Below the pieces are notes generated by a model. It made no database searches and had not been told where the DNA came from. It worked only from the letters and a program-made list of their open reading frames with translations. Shown here piece by piece: positions 1 through 10,004 of a stretch of DNA of 51,212 nucleotides (the first letter of the stretch is position 1; each line of letters starts with the position of its first letter). The translations under genes and the position numbers were made by a program. The DNA comes from Acrasis kona. Taxonomy: Eukaryota > Heterolobosea > Eutetramitea > Acrasida > Acrasidae. The stretch covers positions 1 to 51,212 of the forward strand of contig JAOPGA020000512.1 of the NCBI GenBank assembly GCA_026419775.2, in the 5' to 3' direction.

Positions 1-66
1 TCAACCACACCGATGCAAAGAAGGAAGCTTGTTGCCAAGGAACCTGTGAGTGGCGGAGTGTTGTAA
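1..66 (+). CDS. 3' end of an unidentified gene (partial)
   Basis: The first 22 codons of the window read open in frame 1 and end at TAA (64-66). The encoded tail is basic (MQRRKLVAKEP) and then Gly/Val-rich. The stretch is too short to identify. It may be the C-terminus of a gene lying left of the window, but chance cannot be excluded. Confidence 0.25.
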   Translation, partial: STTPMQRRKLVAKEPVSGGVL

Positions 67-307
67 GCCACAACTTACAATATTTAATTGATCTTTGAAC
101 TCTGAATACTCGTTGAATCTTCAACAACATATTTGAGGATCAATCATATAAATACTCGGAATTCACTTTTAACACAATGCGAAATAATAATAAAAGATTG
201 TTCTGGTCACTTACTTCTTACTTTAGTGCTCAGACCGAACTCTTTACAATGAATAACCAGGACACCACAGTGGAGACATCTAACATTTTTCAATACATAT
301 AATTACT

Positions 308-733
308 TTATTTCATTAAATTTTGTATACATAACTCTAAACTTCCATCATATGCCACTGTATTGACCATCACACTGCTCATATGCAATTTCAATTTATT
401 CAGAACTACATCTTCTTCAGGAACTGCTTCAAACAACTCTGAGATAGACACTTCAAACAAAATGTAGGAAATGCGCTTTGTATCCTTATAAGATAATGCT
501 CGCTTCAATTCATACCAAAAGAAATCATCCTCATCTCCAACACATCTGGACAAGCATCCTGCATAAAGTAATATTACTAATGTAGGTGATTTTTGAATGG
601 CATCTATAATTACGTTAATCAAATTCTCTCCATTTTTGATGTGGTGGACATTGCACCATGTAGTGTCTTTCCCATCTGTAAAAAGACAGACGATGTAAAT
701 GCACTTCCACAAGGAATGTTGTCTGACCTCCAT
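308..733 (-). CDS. TIR-like domain protein, possibly partial or decayed
   Basis: A 141-codon ORF with a real ATG at 733 resembles the middle of a TIR domain. It has a KNGENLINVIIDAIQKS segment (the G-x-x-I...AI-x-S box around residues 33-49), then a hydrophobic strand (TLVILLYAG), then FFWYELKRAL, which sits where TIR proteins have the W(C)-x-x-EL box. The N-terminal half of a TIR domain (the F-I-S-Y-x-x-D strand) is not visible in this frame, and the sequence just upstream stays open in another frame. This may be a truncated gene, or the last exon of one. TIR domains act in innate immunity or NAD hydrolysis, but no catalytic Glu can be assigned here with confidence. Confidence 0.35.
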   Translation of the reverse strand: MEVRQHSLWKCIYIVCLFTDGKDTTWCNVHHIKNGENLINVIIDAIQKSPTLVILLYAGCLSRCVGDEDDFFWYELKRALSYKDTKRISYILFEVSISELFEAVPEEDVVLNKLKLHMSSVMVNTVAYDGSLELCIQNLMK

Positions 734-1052
734 CTATACAAAATCATTCTTTCTATCTTTGGTGGTTCAGGGAGTTGAATTTGTTTGTGCACACAGGTCT
801 TTTCTTTTTCTGTGCTTTATATTTACATCCTCTTGAAGTTGGGACAACAATAATCAAATAATTAACACCAAGTGCCCAAGGTGTTGTTTGCAACATAAGG
901 ACCAATCCCATGTTCTTTAAAATTGTCGCAAAAACTTGCCATACACATATGATGCAATGTGATCAATTAATGAACTGATTAGCAGCAATCTGCTGCCAGG
1001 TTCACTTATAAAGGGCTTATTTAAATTCTAGGGTCTTTCATTTACATTGTAC

Positions 1053-1380
1053 TAGAGTGGTTTTGATTTTGACAAACATCCTATAACTGACAAGCGTAAA
1101 GCTACTATTTATGCTACTTTACCTGGTTATATTAGTATGGATGTGGTTAAGCGTTTTTCTAGTAAGATACCAGTCAAAAAGCCACTCTAAGTGTTGAGGA
1201 AGATATCAACCATTTTCATGAAGACCTCTTACTCTATCTAGCACGCGCGTTACGCAATGCACACCATCAAATCCGCCAAGCTAAGCGGGCTTTCAGCTGT
1301 ATAGAGTCTTATAAATATGTAAATTTTTTTCTAATAAAGCTTTTTGTAGAATGTAATTTATACAAAAAAAATTTTAGTTA
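1053..1380 (+). pseudogene. Frameshifted coding remnant, family unknown
   Basis: A coding-like frame runs from about 1053 and contains DKRKATIYATLPGYISMD. It closes at a stop near 1187-1189, but the neighbouring frame opens just before it and continues KATLSVEEDINHF and LLLYLARALRNAHHQ to a stop near 1380. The two halves read as one helical protein if one base is gained or lost around 1175-1180. No initiator or family could be assigned. It lies in a gene-poor stretch with other decayed pieces, so a dead mobile-element gene is the simplest reading. Confidence 0.3.
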
Positions 1381-1610
1381 ACTTTCTTCACCTCTTCAAA
1401 CTGTTTCTTGGAAATCTCTTTTATAAACATCTTTAACTTTATAATACTTTCATCTATAAACGTTTTTAAATTTTTGATTCTTTTATCCACTTTGTCAAGT
1501 TTACTTTATATCCTTTGAAGAATCTCACCGCTTACTCCATCTTTCCCATCTTTTTTAGGTAAGTCACGTAGTCCAGTATCCCCATTTTCTGTTCGTCTTT
1601 TTGTCAAATC
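1374..1610 (-). pseudogene. Collagen-like plus coiled-coil remnant with an in-frame stop
   Basis: On the minus strand one frame reads GDTGLRDLPKKDGKDGVSGE, a degenerate G-x-y collagen-like stretch. It then hits TAA at 1506-1508 and continues in the same frame with KLDKVDKRIKNLKTF and a lysine-rich amphipathic helix, ending at a TAA at 1374-1376. The frame also closes upstream at 1611-1613. The internal stop and missing start suggest a dead fragment. The antisense (plus) frame over the collagen-like part is also open, so strand choice is a judgement based on the G-x-y periodicity. Confidence 0.25.
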
Positions 1611-1614
1611 TTAT

Positions 1615-1893
1615 TTGTCTTTTAAACGTGCTTACTCAGTTGACTACAAATATGACCTTCTACATGATGAATACCACATTAAAGCGTCTGTAAATATAGA
1701 CAAATTAAACAAAAGCGAACAAAAATTCCTACTTCGCCTTCGCTCCAACCAGCTTTGCACTCTGTCAAAGATGCGTTACTGGAGCAACAATCCAAATTAT
1801 GACATTAATTGTCATTGGTGTCGTTTATCACATAAAGACCAGCAACATTTGCTTCTTGACTGTCGCTATAATTTTAATAAAGGACACAATTAA
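1615..1893 (+). mobile_element. Non-LTR retrotransposon (LINE) C-terminal remnant, tentative
   Basis: The open frame encodes about 92 residues without an ATG. It contains FLLRLRSNQLCTLSKMRYW and then C-x2-C-x8-H-x4-C (NCHWCRLSHKDQQHLLLDC). This order, a short 'L-R-L-R' helix followed by a CCHC-like cluster near the stop, is typical of the extreme C-terminus of non-LTR reverse transcriptase ORFs. No RT or endonuclease motifs are readable upstream, so this is a short remnant at best. Confidence 0.35.
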
Positions 1894-2199
1894 TATAAAG
1901 ATGTTGTTGTAATTGCTTTATTATAGAAATATTAGTGTTAAAAAATGGTTAACTAAGAGAAAATAATTAACTTGACTTTGCAATTCAATTTATAAAAAAA
2001 GTGATTAACTTGGCTTTTACTAGCTATAATTTCATCAATATCTCTGATGGCGACTATAAAGTGAACTCTTTTTCTTTTTCTTGATACTTTTTCTTTCAAA
2101 TTAGCTTAATAGGTCAAAAAGAAGAAAATTTACCTTAAAATCAACTACCATATAAATTACCAAAGTTTCTGACGTCTTAGGCTCAGAAATAGGTAGTAA

Positions 2200-2258
2200 T
2201 TTTATTTTATTTATTTTATTTTATTTTAAATTTTATTTTATTTTATTTTATTTTATTA
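2200..2258. repeat. (TTTTA)n low-complexity tract
   Basis: About 60 bases of imperfect TTTTA/TTTA repeats. It lies in the gene-poor left arm between decayed coding fragments and has no associated gene. Confidence 0.85.
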
Positions 2259-2411
2259 TTCATCAACTTATTATTGTCTTTCAAACTTGAATAATTTAAA
2301 AAATTGTAAAATATCAATCTTTTTTAATTTGTAATTGACTTGGATTTGATGATTAACTTAAACTTGACCGGTAATAATTATCACATTAAATTAATGTTAA
2401 CAATCTTATAG

Positions 2412-2896
2412 TTGTACATTACAATCAAAGATATTCTATTTGAAAAAGACAAAAATAACGTGGGAGCGGAATGGAAAGAGTTCCAAACCACTGTTATCAA
2501 TAACAGGATAACACCACTTAATTTGAAAGTCAAGGAATTAGACTCTCTTTTAAACTTCTTCAGACCAAGGAAGAATAAATTATCCATCACAACAATACAA
2601 CAAGCACCCGCCACAACACAACAAACATCCGCCACCATCACACTATCCATCACCACAACAGATAGTCCGGTTGCTAGGGAGGTTCATCAGCCACAATGAA
2701 GTATGTCACAGCATTTATTTCCAGGTATCAGCATTATGGCAACAAGACCGCCATAAAAAAGAATATATGCAATAAATATCTTGGAGCCAACAGCCAGTAT
2801 CATGTTTTATTCTCCTTCGTATTTGAATTAGTTGAAGTACAATATCAGGTAATATTGAACCATGTAGGATTTGGAAACAATTCTCAATTTATTTAA
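2412..2896 (+). other. Coding-like fragments, no family recognised
   Basis: Two overlapping open frames lie here. The first (2412-2699) has no ATG and encodes a polar helical stretch (EWKEFQTTVINNR, VKELDSLLNFFRPRK) followed by a Thr/Gln-rich tail. The second (2696-2896) starts at an ATG overlapping the first stop and encodes 66 residues with no recognisable domain. I cannot support a gene. The composition suggests decayed coding sequence like the neighbouring fragments. Confidence 0.2.
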
Positions 2897-3309
2897 CAGT
2901 ATTTGTAATCGGCTCTATACAAACTCTCAAATAAACACATCATCCTGCAAGCGACCTGTTAATGACTAGGTCAAGCTTCTATTTAAAAGGGAGGACACAG
3001 CAATCAGGGTTTCAAAAAATTGTTCTTACCTTACCATCCATCTTGATCTGATGATAATTTCCTCGATACCCATAACCTATACTGATAGTGATAAAAATAT
3101 TTTTCGCGGAGCATGAATGCTCCGCTATCCCACTACCCCCTAAAACTAAATATTAATAAAGTTGACTAAAGTCAAGTTTACTGATACGTAACGTTCAGAA
3201 TAATCGCAGTGTAAATAAGCCAATGTGACCGTTTTTCAAATGATTTAATGAAGCAACAAAATATTTTCAGTATCACACAAGTACGCTCTGTTACCAGCCT
3301 CTAAGAGTT

Positions 3310-3600
3310 TGACATCAAACACTATTATGTGGACCAAGAAAATGTGAGGATGCCTTATTACAAATACATGAATGCATTTTCTGGCACCTTACAAAAAACA
3401 AAGGTGATAGATAGGATGACTTCTACGTACTATCGGAGCAAATATATAGGAGAAGCCCAAAAAATAAAGTTGTAAGAGCTCCTAAGCAGCATGAGCATCA
3501 ACAGGTCCTAGAGAAAAAGAGGTCACAGCTTGCAAAAAATAAAATACACCCTTCAAAACCGCTGATATTTTTATCTCGATTAGACCCATACCCATCATGC
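3310..3600 (+). pseudogene. Frame-shifted coding remnant, unassigned
   Basis: A plus-strand frame reads DIKHYYVDQENVRMPYYKYM and RSKYIGEAQKIKL before TAA (about 3473). The adjacent frame continues at once with VVRAPKQHEHQQVLEKKRSQ and runs towards 3600. Joining the two needs one frame change. Both halves have ordinary protein composition. There is no start codon context and no family. It probably belongs with the transposon-like piece just to the right. Confidence 0.25.
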
Positions 3601-3608
3601 TGTACTGA

Positions 3609-3971
3609 TTATTTTAAAAAAATACCCACCCCCCCAAATAATACTGATTGTTGTGTTCTCCCAAAAGTAGTCTTTCGTCTTGGTTCCACATTTTTATTAC
3701 GTTTCCCACAAGCACGACATTTGTGAATTTTCTTCATTGGAACGGACGATTGACAGTATGATTCAAATGTGTATCTTGTAGTTGGGATCTTATGGCCTGA
3801 AGGAAGCAATATATCAAGAAAGTGTAGAAATTCTGTCCGTCTTGAAACAGGTATACCCATTGTTGTGAACAGGGACAACGACAACGACATGATAACTGTT
3901 ATGATTGTGTGAAGGGATACGTGCGTCAGAGTCCTTGTAGATTGGAGTCTCCATTCCATATGTAGTTTCAT
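3609..3971 (-). mobile_element. Possible DNA-transposon (Tnp2/CACTA-like) remnant
   Basis: The minus frame (120 codons) contains LLPSGHKIPTTRYTFESYC followed by KKIHKCRACGKRNK. The order, an 'LP-x-G-x-x-(L/I)-P-x-S/T-x-Y' stretch followed about 15 residues later by 'K-I-H-x-C-x-x-C', resembles the segment found in transposases associated with CACTA/En-Spm and related eukaryotic elements. There is no catalytic DDE region and the flanks are not open. The match is from memory of the family pattern, so the call is tentative. Confidence 0.3.
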
Positions 3972-4154
3972 TGATTTGCTTAGTTTTGGTTGCAGAGGAT
4001 GTTATTTAATCAATATTTTCATCATTGTCTTCATCCCCAAACATTTTACTCAAGGATTAGCAATGAGACTAACTTTATTTCAAATCAGAGTGCCAATTAG
4101 GAACGGAGATTTTAATGAGGAAAATAATCAAAATCTGTTACAATTAATTGTAAA

Positions 4155-5951
4155 ATGAGGAAGATAGGGCTAATTGGCGTCGGCACTCTGTTCGCTGCTA
4201 CCAGTCTGTATGCGTATGATAGGACTAAGACACCTGGAATATACGATAGAAGTGGTCTTATCGTACCAAATACTCAATACAATGTTCCCAAAAGAGAGGA
4301 ACAAATAAACAGACTGAAGAAGCAAGAAGAGTTTGACATGTTGGTAATAGGTGGTGGTGCTACAGGCACAGGTGTTGCTCTTGATGCGACGTCTAGAGGA
4401 TTGAAAGTTTGTTTAGTGGAAATGAACGACTTCGCCTCAGGGACGTCCTCTCGCGCAACAAAAATGGCACATGGCGGTGTGCGCTATTTGGCTAGAGCAG
4501 TTGAGAATCTAGACATTGGTGAGCTCGAGTTTGTTCAAGATTCGTTAAGGGAGAGGAGACACTTTTTCCTTGTCGCTCCACATTTGTCAACACCTTTGCC
4601 CTTGATTACACCTTGTTTTAACTACTTTGAAGTAGCCAAAAACTTTGCTGGTCTCACTTTGTACGACCTACTCTCGGGGACTGCCGCGAGAATAGGATTT
4701 GCACAATATGTTTCTGTATCAGAAACGTTAAAGATCTCGCCTGGGTTGAAACCAGAGGGACTTCGTGGGTCTATCAGATATTTTGATGGAATTTTCAATG
4801 ATGCAAGATTGTGTATGTCGGTGGCTTTAACTGCGTCTGCACTTGGTGCGTGCACACTGAATCACATGCGTGTAGATGAGTTGCTATTGGACGATGCAAG
4901 CCTAATTAATGGTGCCAAAGTAACTGATCAGTTGACAGGAGAAAAATACACGATCAAGTCGAAATCTATCGTCAATGCCACAGGTTACTTCTCCGACACC
5001 ATACGTAGGTTGGATGATTCTGCGGGGACGGATAAATTGGAGCCGAGACCCGAAATTATGAAGCCAAGTGCTGGAGTTCACATTGCATTAGACAACAAAC
5101 TTTTCACACCAGATTCCCGAACTGGTGTTTTATTCTCCAAAACTAAAGACGGAAGAGTCATGTATTTGGTCCCATACGAAGGAGTGACCATAGCGGGAAC
5201 AACAGACATACCGCTAAAAGGAGAAGTTACCAATAGTACATTAGCCGTACCAGACGAAGAGCAAATTGACTTTATTTTAGACATGATAAAAGAGTTTTAT
5301 AAGGTAGATGTTAAGAGAAGTGACGTTAAATCGAGTTGGGCAGGTTTCCGCCCACTTGTTGTTGCCGCTCCTACAGTCGACAGTGGAAATGGGCAAAGTA
5401 GCACTGCAGTTATGAGCAGGGATCATTTTATAGAAGTGAGTAAGAGACAGATGGTAAGCATCACGGGAGGAAAGTGGACTACTTTTAGACGCATGGCTGA
5501 AGAAACTGTGGACATGGTTTATAAAGTGAAGAATTTACCTTTCAAACGCAGTCAGACTTCAAAACTTGTGCTTGTTGGCGCGCAAAAATATGACCAAGTA
5601 AAAATCAATTGCGAAGACCAAAAGGTTGTGGACCATTTGAAACACTACTATGGTGACCGCGCTGAGAAAGTGACACAAATAGCGGACCAACTTGGTTTGT
5701 GGAACAAGTTAGCGCTAGACATGCCTTACATTGAAGCAGAAGTTATTTATCAAGTAAGGTCCGAGATGGCTTGTAAAGCGAGCGACGTACTTGCATACAG
5801 GACAAGTTTGATGTTCTTGGACAGAGAAAAGGCATTAAATGCTGTTCCTAGAGTAGTAGAGTTGATGGCCAAGGAATTAAAATGGAGCGAAGCACAAAAA
5901 CAAGAAGAGCTGCAGAAAGGAATTCAATACATTTCAACGTGTACTATTTAA
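4155..5951 (+). CDS. GPD2: FAD-dependent glycerol-3-phosphate dehydrogenase, mitochondrial
   Basis: A single-exon gene of 598 residues. It oxidises sn-glycerol-3-phosphate to dihydroxyacetone phosphate and passes electrons to ubiquinone at the mitochondrial inner membrane (glycerol-phosphate shuttle). Residues 1-20 are a short basic-then-hydrophobic segment (MRKIGLIGVGTLFAATSLYA) suited to targeting or anchoring. The FAD dinucleotide fold follows at about 60-90 (VIGGGATGTGVALDATSRG...VE). Conserved family blocks include SRATKMAHGGVRYL, AGTTDIPLKG, SSWAGFRPLV and TGGKWTTFRRMAEE, with the C-terminal DAO_C helical domain after about 440. Length matches yeast Gut2 type enzymes, and the Ca-binding EF-hands of animal GPD2 are absent. 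The ATG at 4155 is the first in frame. The stop lies 9 nt from the stop of the converging UTP12 gene. Confidence 0.96.
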   Translation: MRKIGLIGVGTLFAATSLYAYDRTKTPGIYDRSGLIVPNTQYNVPKREEQINRLKKQEEFDMLVIGGGATGTGVALDATSRGLKVCLVEMNDFASGTSSRATKMAHGGVRYLARAVENLDIGELEFVQDSLRERRHFFLVAPHLSTPLPLITPCFNYFEVAKNFAGLTLYDLLSGTAARIGFAQYVSVSETLKISPGLKPEGLRGSIRYFDGIFNDARLCMSVALTASALGACTLNHMRVDELLLDDASLINGAKVTDQLTGEKYTIKSKSIVNATGYFSDTIRRLDDSAGTDKLEPRPEIMKPSAGVHIALDNKLFTPDSRTGVLFSKTKDGRVMYLVPYEGVTIAGTTDIPLKGEVTNSTLAVPDEEQIDFILDMIKEFYKVDVKRSDVKSSWAGFRPLVVAAPTVDSGNGQSSTAVMSRDHFIEVSKRQMVSITGGKWTTFRRMAEETVDMVYKVKNLPFKRSQTSKLVLVGAQKYDQVKINCEDQKVVDHLKHYYGDRAEKVTQIADQLGLWNKLALDMPYIEAEVIYQVRSEMACKASDVLAYRTSLMFLDREKALNAVPRVVELMAKELKWSEAQKQEELQKGIQYISTCTI

Positions 5952-5960
5952 AAATGTGAT

Positions 5961-8900
5961 TTATTCGTCAACCATTTGTTTTAATTTCTTCTTTTGGGAA
6001 ACCACTTCTTGTTGTCTAGCTCGTTTCTTTTTCAAATCAAGTGAGGTTTCCACCATCTTCTTTTGTTGTGGTTGGTCGCGATCTTCAATCATGGCATCCA
6101 ATAGACCTCTATTCCTACCCTTCTTATTGCGTTTTACTTGGCTCTCCTCCCTCTGTGACTTCTTTTCGGCAGCCTTTGCATTCTTCTTGTTTTGACGGTA
6201 ACTGACGACTTGATCATTCATTACATCATCAATGATTTGTAATTGGCGTTCGTTAGTTATGCGTTGCTGGATAAACTTCATGCCGGATAGATTATAACCA
6301 ATGGTGTCCCTCTCTGAACCTAACTTGTGCTTGATCACCTTGCTTAATGATTCCATCATGTCAAAGGCATCGGCATCCATCTGAATGGAGGTCTGGTGGA
6401 TTTGTGCCATGACCAGAGCAATCTTTGATGCATACTCCACGTCCACACCATGATGATTGGTCTTCAACAGTTGCAAGATGGAATTCAGTACGTATATGCA
6501 GTAGTTGTAAGGTAGGATGGCTAGGACCAAATCAACTTCGCTCCTACGCACTCTCCTCAAACTTCTCCAAGTGTAGGCAAGAGGAGTCATGTTCATTAAA
6601 AGTGGATTGGCGCTTGGTCTCTCGGCAGCAATGTTTCTGTTCTTGGCTTCTTGATAATCGTTCCATTTTTGTTCCTCCTGCATGCACAAGTCCAACTCCT
6701 CCATCAACTTTTCTCCATCACGAATGGTCTCTATCGTTTTGATGCCAGCATGGGTTGCCTCGTCATTCTTTGATTGTAGGTCCTTGAATTGTTGACTATT
6801 TGCTAACTCCTTTTCATATTGCTTATCACTCTGTTTTTCCTTTTCTTCTTCTAAAAATAGAACTTGATCCGTTTGGATGTAACTAAAAATAGCTCTCTCA
6901 TGTCCACTCACAACAAGTCTTGGAGGTAACGTGAACTGAACACCTTGTTGTTCGTAAAAGTTGGATTCTTCATCATAATCAACAACATTAGAACTAATCG
7001 CGGCGCACCATAATGGAGAATGATTCATTTCTGGCCTGATGACTTGTATACAATCGTACTTATCGGCGTCCCAGTACTTTACGCAACCATCCTTTCCAGC
7101 AGAAATGAAGTAATGTGTACCTGGTATGAATTGGACGCCCATGATTGGCTGCGTGTGTGCAAACAAGGAACGATGACAGTCACCAAAATCAAGACCCCAA
7201 ATCTTAACATTTTTATCTGCTGAAGCAGTGATGATGATCGTCTCATCGTCACTTATGCTCATCGCATTTACAGGAAGTTTGTGTCCGTACAAAGATAAGA
7301 AGAACTTTAATGAATCCAAGTAGAATACTTTAACAGTGTTGTCAATCAAGGCCACAGCCAAAAACTTTGAATGTACAGAAGCACAAATGTTAATTACATC
7401 TTGATTCATTTGTAATGAATGTTGAAGATTAATATGTAAAACAGTATTTTTGTTATCATCTTGGATCAATTCAAAATCATAAAATTTAACAGTCTTATCG
7501 CTACTAGCACTAATGATGCCCTTCTTGTCTGGCCTGATTACCATCGTCCACACCGGACCCTTGTGTGATTTTACTGATTGAAGCAATTCTCCATTCAACA
7601 GATCGTACAGTTCAATGCTTCCTGATTTCGTTCCCACGATCACATGCTTGTCTCCTGGTACGAAAAGTACGCTGAGGCCATATCCTGTGTTTAATGTTCT
7701 GATGCAGCTACCAGTCTCCACGTTCCAAATGCGACATTCCTCGGATGACACTGATGCGGTCATTGTGTTGTCGTGTGAAAAGACAAGGGAGCGAACGGGT
7801 GTGCCGTGTCCAAAACGTTCGGAAGCAAATTCGAGAGATCCGATCCATACTTTGTCTTGATTGGTTACAATGTATTCTTCGATGGAATTGCGAAGAGTTC
7901 CCACCACCATTTTGAACATGTCTTCTTGTTGGTCCGAATCAGAGTTGATTTGATCGGTAGTGTTCTTTGTGTTGTAGATGAATGTGGGATGGAAGGCGAA
8001 GGAACGAATTTTATATTGTGATTGGATAGTGACGAGTGGCACGAATTCGATTCCTGCGGTGAGGACCACTTTTTGTTGCGTCTCGACATTTTCATCTTCT
8101 TCATCATCATCATCTTGATCATCATTTTCATCATCATTGTCATCATGAGCCTTTCCATTTTGTTTTGCCTTTTCTCTTCTTTCTTCAATCTTGATCTTTT
8201 TTTTATCCTTTTTCTTTTGCTTCTTTTTAAGCTTGCTACCCTGTTCCTTCTCTGATGTGACTCTGAATATTTCCAAATTTTCGGAATCGCTGTGAACGGC
8301 TAAAAGTTGTCCGCTTGGATCGAAGGACATGTTTAATACGCGATCTTCATCTTTTCGTTGAATACTTCCCATGTGGATGGGATCCTGTTCATACCACCGA
8401 ACTTCTCTTCCTTCGTCATCTGTCAACATTGATGTGATGGGTTCCAAATTCCACACACGTAATTCATTGTCAATGCTACCTGCCACTAACCTTGTCTCTT
8501 GTGGATTGATGGTAATTCCCCATATTTCGTTTCTTGAACCGATCAGTGTTTGAATGCAATGTTGTGTTTCTAACTCCCATATTTTGATCAACATGTCCTT
8601 ACTACAAACAGTTATCATCACATTCCATTTTTGTTATTTACACTTACCTGCAGCTAACCAATGCTTGGTTGTGTCTAATAAACGAGAGGCCGGTGACTCT
8701 TGATTTGTGTCCTCTCATTCTATATAAACCTGTACTTGATGTTACATCCCACATTACAATTTCTGTATCGTCACCACCGCTTGCTACAAGGGAGCAATCG
8801 TCGTTAAAACACAGAGCAGTGACAGTTGATGAATGTCCGATGCTCTCGAGCTCTATTTCGTAGGACTCTTGTTCGAATTTACTGTCGGTTTTGCTTGGCT

Positions 8901-9261
8901 CGCGACCACCCCTCCATGGCTCGTTGGGGTTCTTTTTTTGATGTTGAATGTATTGTAACTCTTCAAAACTTGAGTATGATGTAACTTGCCTCTTGAATAT
9001 CACAACTTTTCCATGCTGATATCCAACTGCGATGCGAGTAGTGTCGGGCGATACTGCTATACAAGTCACGTTGTGTTGCTCTTCTCCAGACGCGGTCAAA
9101 GTGTGAACGACTTTGCTTGTCCGATTGTTCCAAATAATTACTTTGTCTAACGCAGGTGTTATGATGTGTTTCCCAGTTGAATCGTAATGTAAATTGGCAT
9201 ATGGTGAGTACATCATACCCATCGTCTGTTCTGGCTCGAACTTGTAGTATGACTTCACCAT
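5961..9261 (-). CDS. WDR3: U3 snoRNP/SSU processome WD40 protein UTP12 (WDR3/Dip2)
   Basis: Two exons: 9261-8648 and 8601-5961. The 46-nt intron (8602-8647, GTAAGTG...TGTAG) is needed to join LVSC to SKDMLIKIWELETQHC within one WD repeat. The 1084-residue product has the WDR3 architecture: two seven-bladed beta-propellers (for example VTALCFNDDCSLVASGGDDTE; NAMSISDDETIIITASADKN; GVQFIPGTHYFISAGKDG) followed by the C-terminal helical Utp12 domain (LPYNYCIYVLNSILQLLKTN and downstream). It is longer than human or yeast WDR3 (about 940), partly through a Lys- then Asp/Glu-rich insert around residues 330-380. Its role is assembly of the small-subunit processome and 18S rRNA maturation in the nucleolus. 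The tail is Lys-rich. The TAA stop sits inside GAATAAATC, so a poly(A) signal overlaps the stop. Confidence 0.95.
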
Positions 9262-9542
9262 TGTAAGTTGGACTTGTGTGAAATTTCAATTTGAAATTAT
9301 TACAATCTTAATGAAGTGAGGTTGACACACCTCTACAAACCTAAGACACGCGGTGCAATCGCTTTAGTATTATATCTATGCATAGTTTCGGATTTTATTG
9401 TGGTTGGAAGTAAACTACAATCACCACGCAACGAACAAACAAAAACAAAGAATCGAACATTTATTTCTTCAAAGCAAATCATCACAACAAGACAAGTTTC
9501 ATAATTATTTCGTTACAAGGCTTTATATAATACTTTAGCACA
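9262..9542. other. UTP12 upstream region, no gene seen
   Basis: A short GTG-initiated open frame on the plus strand has no recognisable features and no ATG. The stretch probably carries the UTP12 promoter and 5' UTR. Confidence 0.4.
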
Positions 9543-9764
9543 ATGTAAAGCAATTTCAGGATAAAGGTGACGTCTAAAAATGTCCTTTTACCGAAATCAT
9601 ATAAATTGCTGACCGCGCTGCTGCACAAACCTCCTGGTTGTTGATTTACCAAACTTTGTTATATGAGTAATTGATTGCAATAAAACTTGAAGACTTTATT
9701 GATCATCCCAGAAATGTCACCTTTTGAACAAAAATAGCACCTTTATCCTGAAATTGCTTTACAT
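9543..9764. mobile_element. MITE-like element bounded by a perfect 27-bp inverted repeat
   Basis: Bases 9543-9569 (starting ATGTAAAGCAATTTC and ending AAGGTG) are the exact reverse complement of 9738-9764 over 27 bp, with 168 bp between. The inner flanks share a further GGTGAC word. There is no ORF inside. A perfect inverted repeat of this length enclosing a short non-coding spacer is the signature of a miniature inverted-repeat transposable element. No clear target-site duplication could be fixed, because the exact end of the terminal repeat is uncertain. Confidence 0.6.
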
Positions 9765-10004
9765 CCTGAATCGATCGCCAATAATCTTTCTCTTACCAAC
9801 TTAATAGGTATTTAGAGGTGCGTATAGAAGGCACTCACAATGTAATGCTACTAGTATAATAAAAGTATTATTGTTTCTCCCACATACTGAGTATGCTAAG
9901 GCTATAATTATCATAGCTGATTTTGGTAACGGAGAGGATAATTAGTCTAATTGTAATTTAATTGCACTTTACAGGATAATTAATACTTCGGGGAAACTTC
10001 ATAC

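Noticed and set aside
7865-8188. Met/Lys-rich ORF overlapping the acidic insert of UTP12
   Set aside because: It is the same strand as UTP12 but another frame, produced by the Asp-rich repetitive codons.
9316-9504. 62-codon plus ORF upstream of UTP12
   Set aside because: It begins at GTG with no ATG and has no recognisable feature.
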